NCBI RefSeq assembly: GCF_000829695.1
Contig: NZ_BBNN01000015.1
Span: 434,001 to 498,000 of the forward strand
Source of the DNA: Streptomyces sp. NBRC 110035
GTDB lineage: Bacteria > Actinomycetota > Actinomycetes > Streptomycetales > Streptomycetaceae
Length of the DNA stretch: 64,000 bases
Direction of reading: 5' to 3'
The notes beneath the pieces are model-generated. The model did no database searches and was not told the origin of the DNA. It was given only the letters and a program-made list of their open reading frames with translations. A program made the position numbers and the translations under genes. Shown here piece by piece: positions 1 to 8,071 of this stretch. Numbering within the stretch: position 1 is the stretch's first letter; every line of letters begins with the position of its first letter.

Positions 1-2
1 AT

Positions 3-440
3 GACCGGGTCTTCCTGCGGAAGCGCTGGCGTGAGTTGCGTGATCAGTTCGAAGAGCTGAGCTTCGAGACTCCCAAGGGGCCTGTCCACGGTGATGCTCA
101 CGTGCAGAACCTCATGGTGGACGATCAAGGGCAAGTCATTTTGATCGACTTCGAGGCGTTCTGCTTCGATCACCCGGAATGGGACCTGATGGTCACGGCA
201 ACGGAGCATCACAGCCTTGGGTGGCAGACGGGCGAGCAGTACGCCGACTTCGTGCGGGCGTATGGGCGGGACCTGTATGACTGGCCCGGCTACGACACGC
301 TGCGTCGGCTTCAGGAGTTCGGCATGACGACGTGGCTCATGCAGAACGTGCGGGAGGACGAGGGGACAGCTGCCGAGTACCGCCGGCGCATCTCGGCGTT
401 GCGTAACGATGATGCGCCTCGGGACTGGCGGCCGTGGTAG
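3..440 (+). CDS. Phosphotransferase-family (APH/choline-kinase fold) protein, 3' part only
   Basis: The reading frame is open to the left edge, so the N-terminal part is missing. The remaining 145 codons contain the kinase catalytic signature HGDAHVQN followed about 15 residues later by LIDFEAF. These are the Brenner-type catalytic Asp/Asn and the metal-binding Asp of the APH family (Pfam APH, PF01636). After these comes DHPEWDL, as in many aminoglycoside or antibiotic phosphotransferase-like proteins. The substrate cannot be told from the fold; many Streptomyces members have no known role. The stop codon is 3 bp from the stop of the convergent regulator gene at 444-1817, so the two genes meet tail to tail without space for a terminator. 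Confidence 0.8.
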   Translation, partial: DRVFLRKRWRELRDQFEELSFETPKGPVHGDAHVQNLMVDDQGQVILIDFEAFCFDHPEWDLMVTATEHHSLGWQTGEQYADFVRAYGRDLYDWPGYDTLRRLQEFGMTTWLMQNVREDEGTAAEYRRRISALRNDDAPRDWRPW

Positions 441-443
441 CTG

Positions 444-1817
444 CTACTCGTCGTCGTCCAGACGGGCCATTGCCTCGCTCACCTTCTCGTTGAACGCGAC
501 TACGGCGGGGTGGGCCGCGTGTGTGCTCACCTCGGCCTGGAAGTCGGTCACGTAGCGCTGGAAGCGGGAGGACTGGAGGGAGTCTCCGCCGTCGACGGCC
601 AGGCTCGCGGTGGCGACCGCGGCTTCCAACTCGCCGTCTATGAGCTGGCTCTGGGCGAGCACCATGCGGCAGAAGCCGAGGGTGCGGGCGTATGCCGGGT
701 CGGTGCTGTCGACGGCGCGCTGTGCCTGCTCGACGGCTTCGCGACGCATCCGCAGATCGCGGAAGCAGTGGCAGAACTCGCCCGTGAGTTCCGCCTCGTC
801 GAAGTAGTTCAGCCATGCCGGGTCGTCTGCGCTGTCGGCGTGCTCGAAGTGGCGTTCCGCTTCGTTCATCGCGCGGGCCGCGCCGGCCTTCTCGCCTGCG
901 TTGGAGAGGGCGCGGGCCTCCATGGCCCAGTAGTTGGACATAGCGCGTGGGGTGGCTCGGCCCTTGGCGCCCTCGACGGCGGCGCGGGCGAGTTGGACGG
1001 CTTGGGCGTGGTTGCCGAGGTAGTTCGCTTGGTGGCTGAGGTTGCCGAGGATGCGGGCGCCGAACATGCGGTCGTCGATGACCTGGGTAAGGCGGAGCGT
1101 GGACGACAGGTAGCGGTGGGCGAGTCGGTGGTTCCCGGTGTCGTACGCGGTCCACGCGAGGAGCTGGGAGACCTCGGCGGCGGCGCCGAATAATGCGGTG
1201 CCCACCTTCTCGCTGTAACTGACGTCCAACAGCGGCAGCACTTCGTGGCGGAAGTAGTGGCGTAACGCCTTGTGGCCGTGGCCTCCGCCGTACTTGAAGT
1301 CGAGTTGCATGAACATGCTGGCGGCGTCTCTGATCGCGCGTACGTCGCGCATGCCGACCCGTTGGCGTCCGGGACGGTCGGCCTGGATGCCGTCAGGGCG
1401 CGCGATCATCCATGAGAGGACAGCGGAGCTGAGGTCACCGTCCGCAACGATCAGCCGGTCGTCGACGGGTGTCCCCACGTTCTCGTCTGCAAGGCTGCCC
1501 AGCGTGGAGAGCACTTCGGGAACAGTGCTCGGGTAGCCGACCGGCTGAGGGGCGGCGGGCTGCGCGTGGTCGAAGAAGCCGAGATCGCCGGGCGTGATGC
1601 GGCGGCCGAGTTTGGTGCTCAGTACGTCCGCCATGATCGCTGCGGTCTGGGGCTGGATGCCTGTGCCGTCCCGCCATCGCTGTACGGATACGTGCGTCGT
1701 TCCCAGGTTGATACCGCGTGCGGCGGCGGTGTCCTTCATGCGCTTCGCAAGGCCCTTGTTCGAGACCTTGGCCTGCTCCATGACGGCAATCAACTGCGCG
1801 TTCGGCTCTCGGCTCAT
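444..1817 (-). CDS. XRE-family helix-turn-helix regulator with TPR-like sensory domain
   Basis: This 457-residue protein has an N-terminal helix-turn-helix region (about residues 10-65, with SVQRWRDG in the recognition part). It is followed by a long alpha-helical region rich in Ala-Leu repeats resembling the TPR domains of Streptomyces transcriptional regulators of this size. It probably binds DNA as a dimer and senses an unknown ligand or peptide. Two in-frame TTA leucine codons are present (about 1190 and at 1263-1265 on the minus strand), so translation may depend on bldA tRNA. The start ATG at 1817 faces a divergent ATPase gene across a 206-bp region that holds a cluster of GTTCA/TGAAC half-sites, the likely operator for this protein. 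Confidence 0.75.
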   Translation of the reverse strand: MSREPNAQLIAVMEQAKVSNKGLAKRMKDTAAARGINLGTTHVSVQRWRDGTGIQPQTAAIMADVLSTKLGRRITPGDLGFFDHAQPAAPQPVGYPSTVPEVLSTLGSLADENVGTPVDDRLIVADGDLSSAVLSWMIARPDGIQADRPGRQRVGMRDVRAIRDAASMFMQLDFKYGGGHGHKALRHYFRHEVLPLLDVSYSEKVGTALFGAAAEVSQLLAWTAYDTGNHRLAHRYLSSTLRLTQVIDDRMFGARILGNLSHQANYLGNHAQAVQLARAAVEGAKGRATPRAMSNYWAMEARALSNAGEKAGAARAMNEAERHFEHADSADDPAWLNYFDEAELTGEFCHCFRDLRMRREAVEQAQRAVDSTDPAYARTLGFCRMVLAQSQLIDGELEAAVATASLAVDGGDSLQSSRFQRYVTDFQAEVSTHAAHPAVVAFNEKVSEAMARLDDDE

Positions 1818-1849
1818 GCTCCCCTGCCAACCCGAGAATGACGGCGAGT

Positions 1850-1940
1850 GTTCATCGTGTCACAGCAGTATCAGCCTCGGGGGTTCATTGGTGAACCCCC
1901 TTTGCCTTTGCCGGTGTTCACGTGAACCCCCTGGTGAACG
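1850..1940. promoter_or_regulatory. Cluster of GTTCA/TGAAC half-sites between divergent genes
   Basis: Six copies of the 5-mer GTTCA or its complement TGAAC occur in 91 bp. One lies at 1850. One inverted pair has perfect 9-bp arms GGGGGTTCA / TGAACCCCC and a 4-nt spacer (1879-1900). A perfect 12-bp palindrome GTTCACGTGAAC lies at 1916-1927, and a last half-site at 1935-1939. Such an array between an XRE regulator and its divergent neighbour is a typical autoregulatory operator; binding is inferred. Confidence 0.6.
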
Positions 1941-2023
1941 CTCCCGGTCACGCCTGCTTCGCCGTGTACTGGCGTGCGTGAAGCAAGCGGTGCCTTGAGG
2001 GCCGCGGGGTCTCGGAAGGGGAA

Positions 2024-2584
2024 GTGATGGATGCGGGGAAGACCGAACGGCTGGCGGGTGAGCTGGACGCGTATGCGCACTGGTTCGCGTCGCCGGAGCC
2101 GTACTCGGACGGGCACTTCCTGTCGTTGACGTTGTTCGCCGAGTTCAGCGACACGGCGCGCGTCGCGCGATACATGACGGCCGTGTTCCTCCGGGGCGCG
2201 GGCGCCTGTGCGGTGGTGGACGATGCTCGGTTGGTTGTCTCGGAGCTGGTCGGCAACGTGGTGAATCACGCCGTACCGGACCGGCACCTGTCCACTCCCG
2301 GTGGCTGTCGGCGCATTGACCTGATCTTCAAGCTGTGGCCGAAGTGGTTGTTCATCGGTGTCGCCGATGAGGACTCGACCCCTCCGCTGCTTCCGGTGGG
2401 AGAGGTGTTCTCCTCGGGACTGCTCGGAGAGCTGCCTGAAGCGGTGCTGCCTGACAGCGGTCGGGGACTGCTGATCGCTCAGCGCCTGGCGGCGGCGGTC
2501 TGGTGGACGCCGGAGGAACGCGGCGGGAAGACGGTCTGGGCCCGCTTCGATCTGAACGGCGAAGAAGAGCCCGTACCGCACTGA
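2024..2584 (+). CDS. ATP-binding protein of the anti-sigma kinase type (HATPase_c_2)
   Basis: This is a 186-residue soluble protein. The Bergerat-fold motifs are all visible: N-box ELVGNVVNHA (about residues 72-81), G1-like box VADEDSTPP, and the glycine-rich SGRGLLIAQRL near residue 150. This is the RsbW/HATPase_c_2 family, numerous in Streptomyces, whose members are thought to phosphorylate STAS partners or act as free regulatory ATPases. No STAS gene is adjacent, so the partner is unknown. ATG at 2024 follows a GGAAGGGGAAG ribosome binding site. It is transcribed away from the XRE regulator and shares its operator region, which suggests control by that regulator. Confidence 0.8.
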   Translation: MMDAGKTERLAGELDAYAHWFASPEPYSDGHFLSLTLFAEFSDTARVARYMTAVFLRGAGACAVVDDARLVVSELVGNVVNHAVPDRHLSTPGGCRRIDLIFKLWPKWLFIGVADEDSTPPLLPVGEVFSSGLLGELPEAVLPDSGRGLLIAQRLAAAVWWTPEERGGKTVWARFDLNGEEEPVPH

Positions 2585-2750
2585 TGATCTCCGGGCCACT
2601 GCCCTGGTTTCGCTCCTTCGCGATCGGGAGCGGGCGGCGGCCCGGTAACCGGCCGGAGCTTGACCCCTCCGGCCAGGGCGCGGCTCCTCCGGACTTCCGG
2701 GAGCTCCCCTCTCGGCCGGAGGGCCGCGCCTGACAACCACAAACCGAGAC

Positions 2751-2790
2751 CGGGCCACCCCATCAGCCCTGGAAAGCGAAGGGTGGCCCG
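2751..2790. terminator. Hairpin downstream of the ATPase gene; rest of 2585-2898 empty
   Basis: Perfect 10-bp arms CGGGCCACCC / GGGTGGCCCG enclose a 20-nt loop. A second weaker inverted repeat (CTCCGGCC / GGCCGGAG) lies at about 2667-2721. Both follow the ATPase stop codon and probably end its transcript. Nothing else recognisable is seen in 2585-2898. Confidence 0.5.
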
Positions 2791-2898
2791 GCTGGGAACG
2801 CGGCGGTTCCCGGTGCCTGATGGTACCGGGGCCGCCGCGCTGCGTGCTTGCCCTGGTCCAAAGAGATGTGACGACTCGTTACCTGGATCGGGACAGAG

Positions 2899-3210
2899 GT
2901 GGGCAAGGTGACTGGCTCGGGTGAGAGCTGGCTGAGCGACGGTCTTGATGACGTTGCAGGGGACGACTACTGCGGACTGTGGGTGCCGGGAGTCGACTAC
3001 GTATCGGGCTGGCGCACGGCGCGTGAGGCTGCCGACCGGTTGAACCGAGCGCTCCTCGGGGTGGGCATCGAGCTGTCCGCCGTGCGGGCGGTCGCCTCGA
3101 CGGACGGGGACGGACGCGGGGTTGTGCGGCTGGCTGGCCGGCCGGAAGCTTCTGAGCTCCTTGCCGGGCTTCTGGAAGAGCTCGCTGACCGTAGCGGCGG
3201 TGCGGCATGA
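2899..3210 (+). CDS. Hypothetical protein, 103 residues
   Basis: I do not recognise a family. The frame has strong third-position GC bias and encodes a small acidic protein without membrane segments or signal peptide. The central part (GLWVPGVDYVSGW) is followed by a predicted helix (REAADRLNRALLG) and a C-terminal acidic helix. GTG at 2899 or GTG at 2908 could start it; neither has a strong ribosome binding site. It lies between cargo genes and the large inverted repeat of the presumed AICE, and may be element-specific. Confidence 0.5.
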   Translation: MGKVTGSGESWLSDGLDDVAGDDYCGLWVPGVDYVSGWRTAREAADRLNRALLGVGIELSAVRAVASTDGDGRGVVRLAGRPEASELLAGLLEELADRSGGAA

Positions 3211-3259
3211 GGGGCCTTCTCGCCAGTGAGCGGCGCACGTGGGCACGTCGCCTGCCGGA

Positions 3260-3409
3260 GAGACTTTGGGCGGTAGCTGCCATGGGGCGAGTGAACAGGG
3301 GGCCCTACGCTGGCCCGGCGAATCGGGCAGGCACTGGTCCTGCCCGCGTTTGTGCCCGATGGGCCCCCTGTTCTTCGAGGCTCGCCCCATGGGAGCTGCC
3401 TAAAGTCTC
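3260..3409. repeat. 150-nt imperfect inverted repeat (large hairpin)
   Basis: The left arm (about 3260-3305) and right arm (about 3361-3409) are complementary over some 45 positions with a few bulges. Perfect blocks are GAGACTTT, CCATGGGGCGAG and GAACAGGGGGCCC with their complements. The 55-nt centre has its own smaller complementary pieces (ATCGGGCA / TGCCCGAT). The arms are too long and too imperfect for an ordinary terminator. Candidate roles are a single-strand origin or transfer locus of the rolling-circle element, a small non-autonomous transposable element with terminal repeats, or a structured RNA. The rest of 3211-3620 holds no recognisable gene. Confidence 0.7.
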
Positions 3410-3620
3410 GGAGGCCGGCGACCCCCGGCCGACCGCGCCCCGGCTCACGACTGCTGGTCGACGCCTCGGCTCCTTGGGCGGGCTGCGGCGTGGGGCGCTC
3501 GGCGACCGGACGGGACCGGCGGCCACGCCGCACGCCCGGCCGGGGCGGCCGGGCGACCCGGCGCGCCGCAGGCGCGCCCTTGAGGAAGTGAAGGCGGTTT
3601 CGACCGATGCTCCTCGTCCC

Positions 3621-4403
3621 TCACGCCTTGCGGCGCCGAGCGGGCTGCCTGTCGGCGGTGATCCGGTAGGCGACCTCGGCGCGGTCCGCACCGACGCGCA
3701 GTTCTTCGAGGAGCAGAGGGCGGTCGTCGGTGCCGTGCGCGATGCGGGACAGGTGCAGGATCGGAGTCGCGTCCGGGAGCTGGAGGGTGGCGCGCTCGTC
3801 GGGCAGCGGCATACGGGCGCGGACCGTCTCCGACCACCACAGGGCGTGGCCACCGTCCTGGGTGAGTAGTCGGTAGATCTCTGCCGGTTGCTGGCACGGC
3901 TCCTTCCCGAGCGGCGGGATGGCTTCGGCCACCTCGAAGGGGATCAGCGTGCGGTGCATGGCACGGGTGCCGGTGCCGGGGTCGTGCAGCAGTCGGTCAC
4001 AGCCGAAGAGCGCTTCCTCTTCGGCGAGTTGGAGCAATCGGCCGGTTGCCTTGGTGGTGCGGGTGCGGTAGGTGGTCGGCTCCTCGGTCTCCTCCCATGC
4101 GTCACCGTTGGGCATGGTGAACCGGTCGTCGCTGGTGCGGCTGATGCGACGCTCGATGGTGAGGGCGGGCTGGCCGTCGGACCGTACGAAACTGCCCTTG
4201 CCGTGCCGTACATCGATCAGCCCTTCCGCGCGCAGAGCCGCGATCGCGTTGCGCACGGTGGGTCGGGAGACCCCGTAACGGGCGATCAGTTGGGACTCCG
4301 ACGGCAACGGCGAGTCCGGTGCGAACTCGCCGGACAGGATCGCCTCTCGGATGGCGGCGGCCACCTGCTGGTAGAGGGCTCCGGGGCGCTGGATCTCCGT
4401 CAT
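3621..4403 (-). CDS. GntR-family repressor with UTRA domain (KorSA-like)
   Basis: This 260-residue protein starts at the ATG at 4403 (MTEIQRPGALYQQ). A longer in-frame reading to 4898 would overlap the divergent operon and is rejected. Residues 8-75 form a winged helix with the GntR signature (LPSESQLIARYGVSRPTVRNAI). Residues about 100-250 form a UTRA-type ligand-binding domain ending in LLLEELRVGADRAEVAYRI. In pSAM2-type elements a GntR protein (KorSA) represses the transfer and replication functions. Its position here, divergent from the tra operon, fits the same role. The ligand is unknown. Confidence 0.85.
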   Translation of the reverse strand: MTEIQRPGALYQQVAAAIREAILSGEFAPDSPLPSESQLIARYGVSRPTVRNAIAALRAEGLIDVRHGKGSFVRSDGQPALTIERRISRTSDDRFTMPNGDAWEETEEPTTYRTRTTKATGRLLQLAEEEALFGCDRLLHDPGTGTRAMHRTLIPFEVAEAIPPLGKEPCQQPAEIYRLLTQDGGHALWWSETVRARMPLPDERATLQLPDATPILHLSRIAHGTDDRPLLLEELRVGADRAEVAYRITADRQPARRRKA

Positions 4404-4568
4404 CTCGGCTTCTCCGGTTCGGTGTCGTAGACGCGTCGCACGCGCGTCATCACTCGTCAGCATAAGTAGTTGCACTCCTGCCGTACAGCACTCCATAGTC
4501 GTAACTCGTAAGGACAAGTGACGTCCGCATGTGTCGGACGTCCTGATTGGCCAGGGAGGCCGAAGAAC
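4404..4568. promoter_or_regulatory. Divergent promoter region of GntR gene and tra operon, with inverted repeat at 4520-4542
   Basis: This 165-bp region separates the repressor from the tra operon and is less GC-rich than its surroundings. It contains an inverted repeat with perfect 8-bp arms GACGTCCG / CGGACGTC around a 7-nt spacer at 4520-4542, 27 bp before the next ATG. It also contains the repeated motif TCGTAACTCGTAA at about 4498-4510. One of these is probably the GntR operator. Confidence 0.5.
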
Positions 4569-4919
4569 ATGCAGTCCATTCCCGTGGACACGGCGCGACT
4601 GGGCGTACTGCGGTGCGCCATCGCGCCGGAAGCGAAGATCAGCAACCCCGAAACACAGGAGGTGAAGAAGGACCGGGACGGCAACCCGGTGTTCACCGTG
4701 GCCGTCACCGTGCGGCAGGACCGGCGGCGGATCTCCGTCATCGAGATCGCGGTGACCGGTGAGCCCAAGGGCATCGAGGAAGGGCAGATCGTCACGGTCA
4801 CCGGACTCACGGCGTTCATGTGGGCCATGGGCGACCGGCACGGCGTCAGCTTCCGGGCGGACGCGATCACGCCCGTGCACAGCGGCACTGCCGCACACCG
4901 CAAGGGCGGTGACGCGTGA
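4569..4919 (+). CDS. Conserved AICE protein upstream of traSA, 116 residues
   Basis: This small soluble protein starts with MQSIPVDTARLG, at an ATG preceded by the ribosome binding site AGGGAGG. The protein has a beta-rich pattern (FTVAVTVRQDRRRISVIEIAV ... GQIVTVTGL), suggesting an OB-like or beta-barrel fold. From memory, proteins of this size and N-terminus lie directly upstream of traSA in many AICEs and conjugative plasmids of Streptomyces; their biochemical role is not known to me. The stop overlaps the GTG start of the translocase gene (GTGA at 4916-4919), so the two are translationally coupled. Confidence 0.7.
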   Translation: MQSIPVDTARLGVLRCAIAPEAKISNPETQEVKKDRDGNPVFTVAVTVRQDRRRISVIEIAVTGEPKGIEEGQIVTVTGLTAFMWAMGDRHGVSFRADAITPVHSGTAAHRKGGDA

Positions 4920-6220
4920 TGGGGCCGATCCTGCTCGCTTTCGCGCTCGCGGTGCTGGCCTGGGCGCTCGTCGTCGGTGACATGGTGCGCCGGCACCGCC
5001 CGGCCTGGCACTGGTACCTCATCGGTTACCCCGTCACCGCGTGCCGGGTGGTCTTCACCTGGCGCAAGGTCGCCATGCTCAACGACCTCGCCGTCTCCCG
5101 TCGTCCGCCCCGCGGGCTGCTCGGGGACCTGGTGGTCAAGGGCGATCCGGTCCGGCCGATCGCTCCGAGGGTCTCGTTCCCGCGCGCCACGCTGATGGGG
5201 CTGACCGTGGCCGTGCGGCTGCACGCGGGTCAGACCCCGGCGACGTACATGAAGGCGGCTGATGCTCTGGTCCACGCCTGGCGGGTGCACGCGGTGCGGG
5301 TCACCTCGCCGGAACGCGGCCTGGTGCTCCTCTCCGCGATGGCCACCGACCCGCTTGAGCGGCCCGGCTTAGCCACCGCCCCGGCCGAACTGCTCTCCGC
5401 GCTCATCGGCGCACTGGAGAGTGGCGGTGCGTGGGTGATGAACCTCCGGCTCGTCCCGCACTGGCTGATCACGGGGGCCACCCGGTCCGGCAAGTCCACT
5501 GTGCTGGCCCGGCTGATCACTCAGCTTGCCGCGCAACGCGTCGCCCTGGTCGGCATCGACTGCAAGGGCGGCATGGAACTCGGACTGTTCACCGGTCGGT
5601 TGAGTGCGCTCGCCACCTGCCGACGCGAAGCGGTCACCGTACTCTCCGCGCTCGTCGTCGACATGCAGGAACGGATGAACGCGTGCCGTACGGCCGGCGT
5701 GCGCTCGATCTGGGAGCTGCCCGACAAGCTAAGGCCGGTGCCGGTCGTCGTGCTGGTCGACGAGATCGCGGAACTGTACCTGTCCGACGGCACCCGTGAG
5801 GGCAAGGCAGAGGCCGAACAGTGCTCCACGCTTCTGCTCCGCATCGCTCAGCTCGGGGCCGCGCTCGGCCTGCACCTGGTGGTCGCCGGGCAACGCGTCG
5901 GCTCTGACCTCGGTCCCGGTGTCACCGCGCTGCGGGCCCAGCTCGGCGGCCGTATCTGCCACCGCGTCAACGACCCCGGCACGGCTGAGATGACCTTGGG
6001 CGATCTCAACAAGGATGCCGTGGCCGTCGCGCAAGCGATCACACCGGAGGAACGCGGGGTCGCTGTGTGCACCGGACCGGACGGCGGCTGGAGCCGTGCC
6101 CGCTCGCACCTGACCCCCACGGATGAGGCCGTTGCGACAGCCCGCAAGTTCGCCGGCATGACCCCGGAACTGCCCACCGTTCACCGTGCCCTCGTGGCGC
6201 TGGAAGGGGAGAACAAGTGA
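4916..6220 (+). CDS. FtsK/SpoIIIE-type conjugal DNA translocase (TraSA/TraB-like)
   Basis: This 434-residue protein has an N-terminal membrane segment (residues 2-20) and a C-terminal FtsK motor domain. Walker A is GATRSGKST at about residues 188-196, and Walker B is PVVVLVDEIAELY near residue 280. The domain also has QLGAALGLHLVVAGQR and GRICHRV, typical of TraB/TraSA. Such hexameric motors move double-stranded DNA between hyphae in Streptomyces conjugation. Codon 152 (5369-5371) is the rare leucine codon TTA. Translation starts at GTG 4916 or ATG 4919, overlapping the upstream stop. The downstream membrane-protein gene overlaps by 4 nt, so this is a tight transfer operon. Confidence 0.9.
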   Translation: MMGPILLAFALAVLAWALVVGDMVRRHRPAWHWYLIGYPVTACRVVFTWRKVAMLNDLAVSRRPPRGLLGDLVVKGDPVRPIAPRVSFPRATLMGLTVAVRLHAGQTPATYMKAADALVHAWRVHAVRVTSPERGLVLLSAMATDPLERPGLATAPAELLSALIGALESGGAWVMNLRLVPHWLITGATRSGKSTVLARLITQLAAQRVALVGIDCKGGMELGLFTGRLSALATCRREAVTVLSALVVDMQERMNACRTAGVRSIWELPDKLRPVPVVVLVDEIAELYLSDGTREGKAEAEQCSTLLLRIAQLGAALGLHLVVAGQRVGSDLGPGVTALRAQLGGRICHRVNDPGTAEMTLGDLNKDAVAVAQAITPEERGVAVCTGPDGGWSRARSHLTPTDEAVATARKFAGMTPELPTVHRALVALEGENK

Positions 6221-6414
6221 TCAGCACCGGTACGGCGTTCACGTTCGCAGTGATCTTCGGGTTCATCACCGTTCTCCTCGTCCGCTCCCGCGACGTACGG
6301 GCCTGGGAAGCGGTCTGCGTCGGCCTCTTCGGCCTCTACCTCGGCCAGACCCCCGTGATCCACACCGTGCACGGCCTCGTCACCTGGGTCATCAGCGGCT
6401 TCTCCCACACCTGA
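6217..6414 (+). CDS. Small membrane protein, Spd-like (plasmid spread)
   Basis: This 65-residue protein starts at GTG 6217 in a GTGA overlap with the translocase stop. It has two predicted membrane segments (TAFTFAVIFGFITVLLV and AVCVGLFGLYLGQ) with a possible third hydrophobic stretch near the C-terminus. Small hydrophobic Spd proteins follow the tra gene in Streptomyces plasmids and AICEs and are required for spread of DNA along the recipient mycelium. Assignment rests on position and hydrophobicity only. Confidence 0.65.
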   Translation: MISTGTAFTFAVIFGFITVLLVRSRDVRAWEAVCVGLFGLYLGQTPVIHTVHGLVTWVISGFSHT

Positions 6415-6433
6415 GCAGGAAGGACCCACCACC

Positions 6434-6547
6434 ATGCCCATGCCTCGCGTAAGGTGCCCGCACTGCAAGGGCGACGGGGCCCGCAGGACCTGGACCGGAC
6501 GACTGCGCCGCTGCCGCGTCTGCCGGGGCACCGGAACCATCCGCTGA
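6434..6547 (+). CDS. 37-residue double-CxxC (zinc-ribbon-like) peptide
   Basis: This very short frame runs from ATG 6434 to TGA 6547, 19 bp after the Spd-like gene and preceded by the possible ribosome binding site GCAGGAAGGA. The peptide is strongly basic. It has two pairs of cysteines, CPHCKGDG and CRVCRGTG, each followed by glycine as in the zinc-binding repeats of DnaJ. A second ATG lies two codons downstream. The spacing and the conserved-looking CxxCxGxG pattern support a real protein that binds one zinc ion and possibly nucleic acid or a partner protein. Function unknown. Confidence 0.6.
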   Translation: MPMPRVRCPHCKGDGARRTWTGRLRRCRVCRGTGTIR

Positions 6548-6587
6548 CCCCCGCCCACCCACCGACCAAGCAAGAGAGGCGATCCCC

Positions 6588-8071
6588 ATGAGCGACCACG
6601 CGCCACCCACCATCCTCCGTGCCGCTGCGGCGGCCCACACCGGAAGGTCACCACCATCACCCCGGAGTTCACCCCGGCTGACAGGCGCGCCGTCCTCGAC
6701 CGCGCGGCGCGCCTGCGTCAGCTCGCCGAAACGGACCGCGACGCCATCCGCATAGCCCAAGACCCACACTTCTCCCGCTGGCTGGAACAGATCACCGCTA
6801 CCGGCGGCTGCTCCCACCCCATCCACCTCTCCGGCTCCACCACCACCCTGGACGGCACAACCGGCGAGATCCTCCGCCAGTACGACACCCGCAACGAACC
6901 GGGCGAACGCCTCCTCGTCCGCTGCCGCAACCGCCGGGCCACCGTCTGCGCCCCCTGCTCCCGCCTCCACGCGGGCGACACCTTCCACCTCGTCCGCGCG
7001 GGACTCCTCGGCGGCAAGAACGTCCCCACCACCGTCCGCAACCGCCCACGGCTCTTCGTCACCCTGACCGCACCCTCCTTCGGCCCCGTGCACCGGACCG
7101 GGGAACGCTGCCGCCCTCGCCGTGATCGCGGCACGTGCGGACACGGCCACCCCCCTGGCTGCGGCACCGAGCACACTGCGAACGATCCCCTCGTCGGCCA
7201 ACCCCTGTGCCCCGACTGCTACGACTACACCGGACACGTCCTCTGGCACGCGCACGCCTCCAAGCTGTGGGACCGCTTCGTCATCGACGTCCGACGGCGC
7301 CTCGCCTCCTCCGCCGGCCTCGTACAGTCTCACTTCGCCCGCCACGCCCGACTGTCCTTCGCACGCGTCGCCGAGTACCAGAAACGGGCGGCCGTCCACG
7401 TGCACGCCGTCGTCCGTCTCGACGGCCCCGACGGACCGACCGACGACTCTCCGCCCTGGGGCACGGCCGACCGACTCACCGACGCTGTGCGCGCCTCGGC
7501 CGGGCGGGTCCTGGTCCGCACTCCGTACAGCCTGGCCGTGGGCGAACTGCACCTTCGCTGGGGTGCCCAACTCGACGTCCGCCCGCTGCACGCCGAGGGT
7601 GACGGGCCCGGTGATGACGCGGTGGCCGCATACGTCGCAAAGTACGTCACCAAGGGAGCAAGCGAGACAGGCGCCGGCACCGACCACAAGGTCACCACCT
7701 GGGACGACATCAATGCAGCACCCGTGAGCGAGCACATCCGCACCCTGATGCGCACCTGTTGGCGCCTCGGCGGCCTTCGCGAGTACGCACCCCTGCACCT
7801 GCGCACCTGGACCCACACCCTTGGCTACCGCGGCCACATCCTCACCAAATCGCGGGCCTACTCCACCACCTACGCAGCATTACGCGCTGAACGTGCCCAC
7901 CACATCGGCCAAGCCGAGATCCCCGATGCGATCACGGATGCGCACTGGCGCTACGTAGGTTCCGGCCACACCCCCGGCGCCGCCCTCATCGCGGCCGGAG
8001 TCGCCAGCGACCTGGCGAGCAACCGCGAGATGGCCCGCGAAGAGATCAGCCGGGCGGCGGTGAGCCATTGA
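6588..8071 (+). CDS. RepSA-like rolling-circle replication initiator, apparent -1 frameshift near 5' end
   Basis: From about 6640 to the stop at 8071 one frame encodes a typical AICE initiator. It has a QITATGGCSHPI segment, zinc-finger-like Cys clusters (CRNRRATVCAPC; CPDC), the HUH motif AAVHVHAVVRLD (about 7390-7425) and the catalytic tyrosine motif AYVAKYVTKG (about 7630-7659). That frame has no ATG, GTG or TTG between its upstream stop (6545) and GTG 7088. ATG 6588, which has a GAGAGGCG ribosome binding site, lies in the other frame and stops at 6760. A single missing base between about 6630 and 6660 would join the two. This may be inactivation, a sequence error or recoding. A TTA codon occurs at 7880-7882. 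Confidence 0.8.

Noticed and set aside
4404..4898. Upstream extension of the GntR frame (to 4898, minus strand)
   Set aside because: It would overlap the divergent tra-operon gene and promoter, and has no family similarity before MTEIQRPG at 4403.
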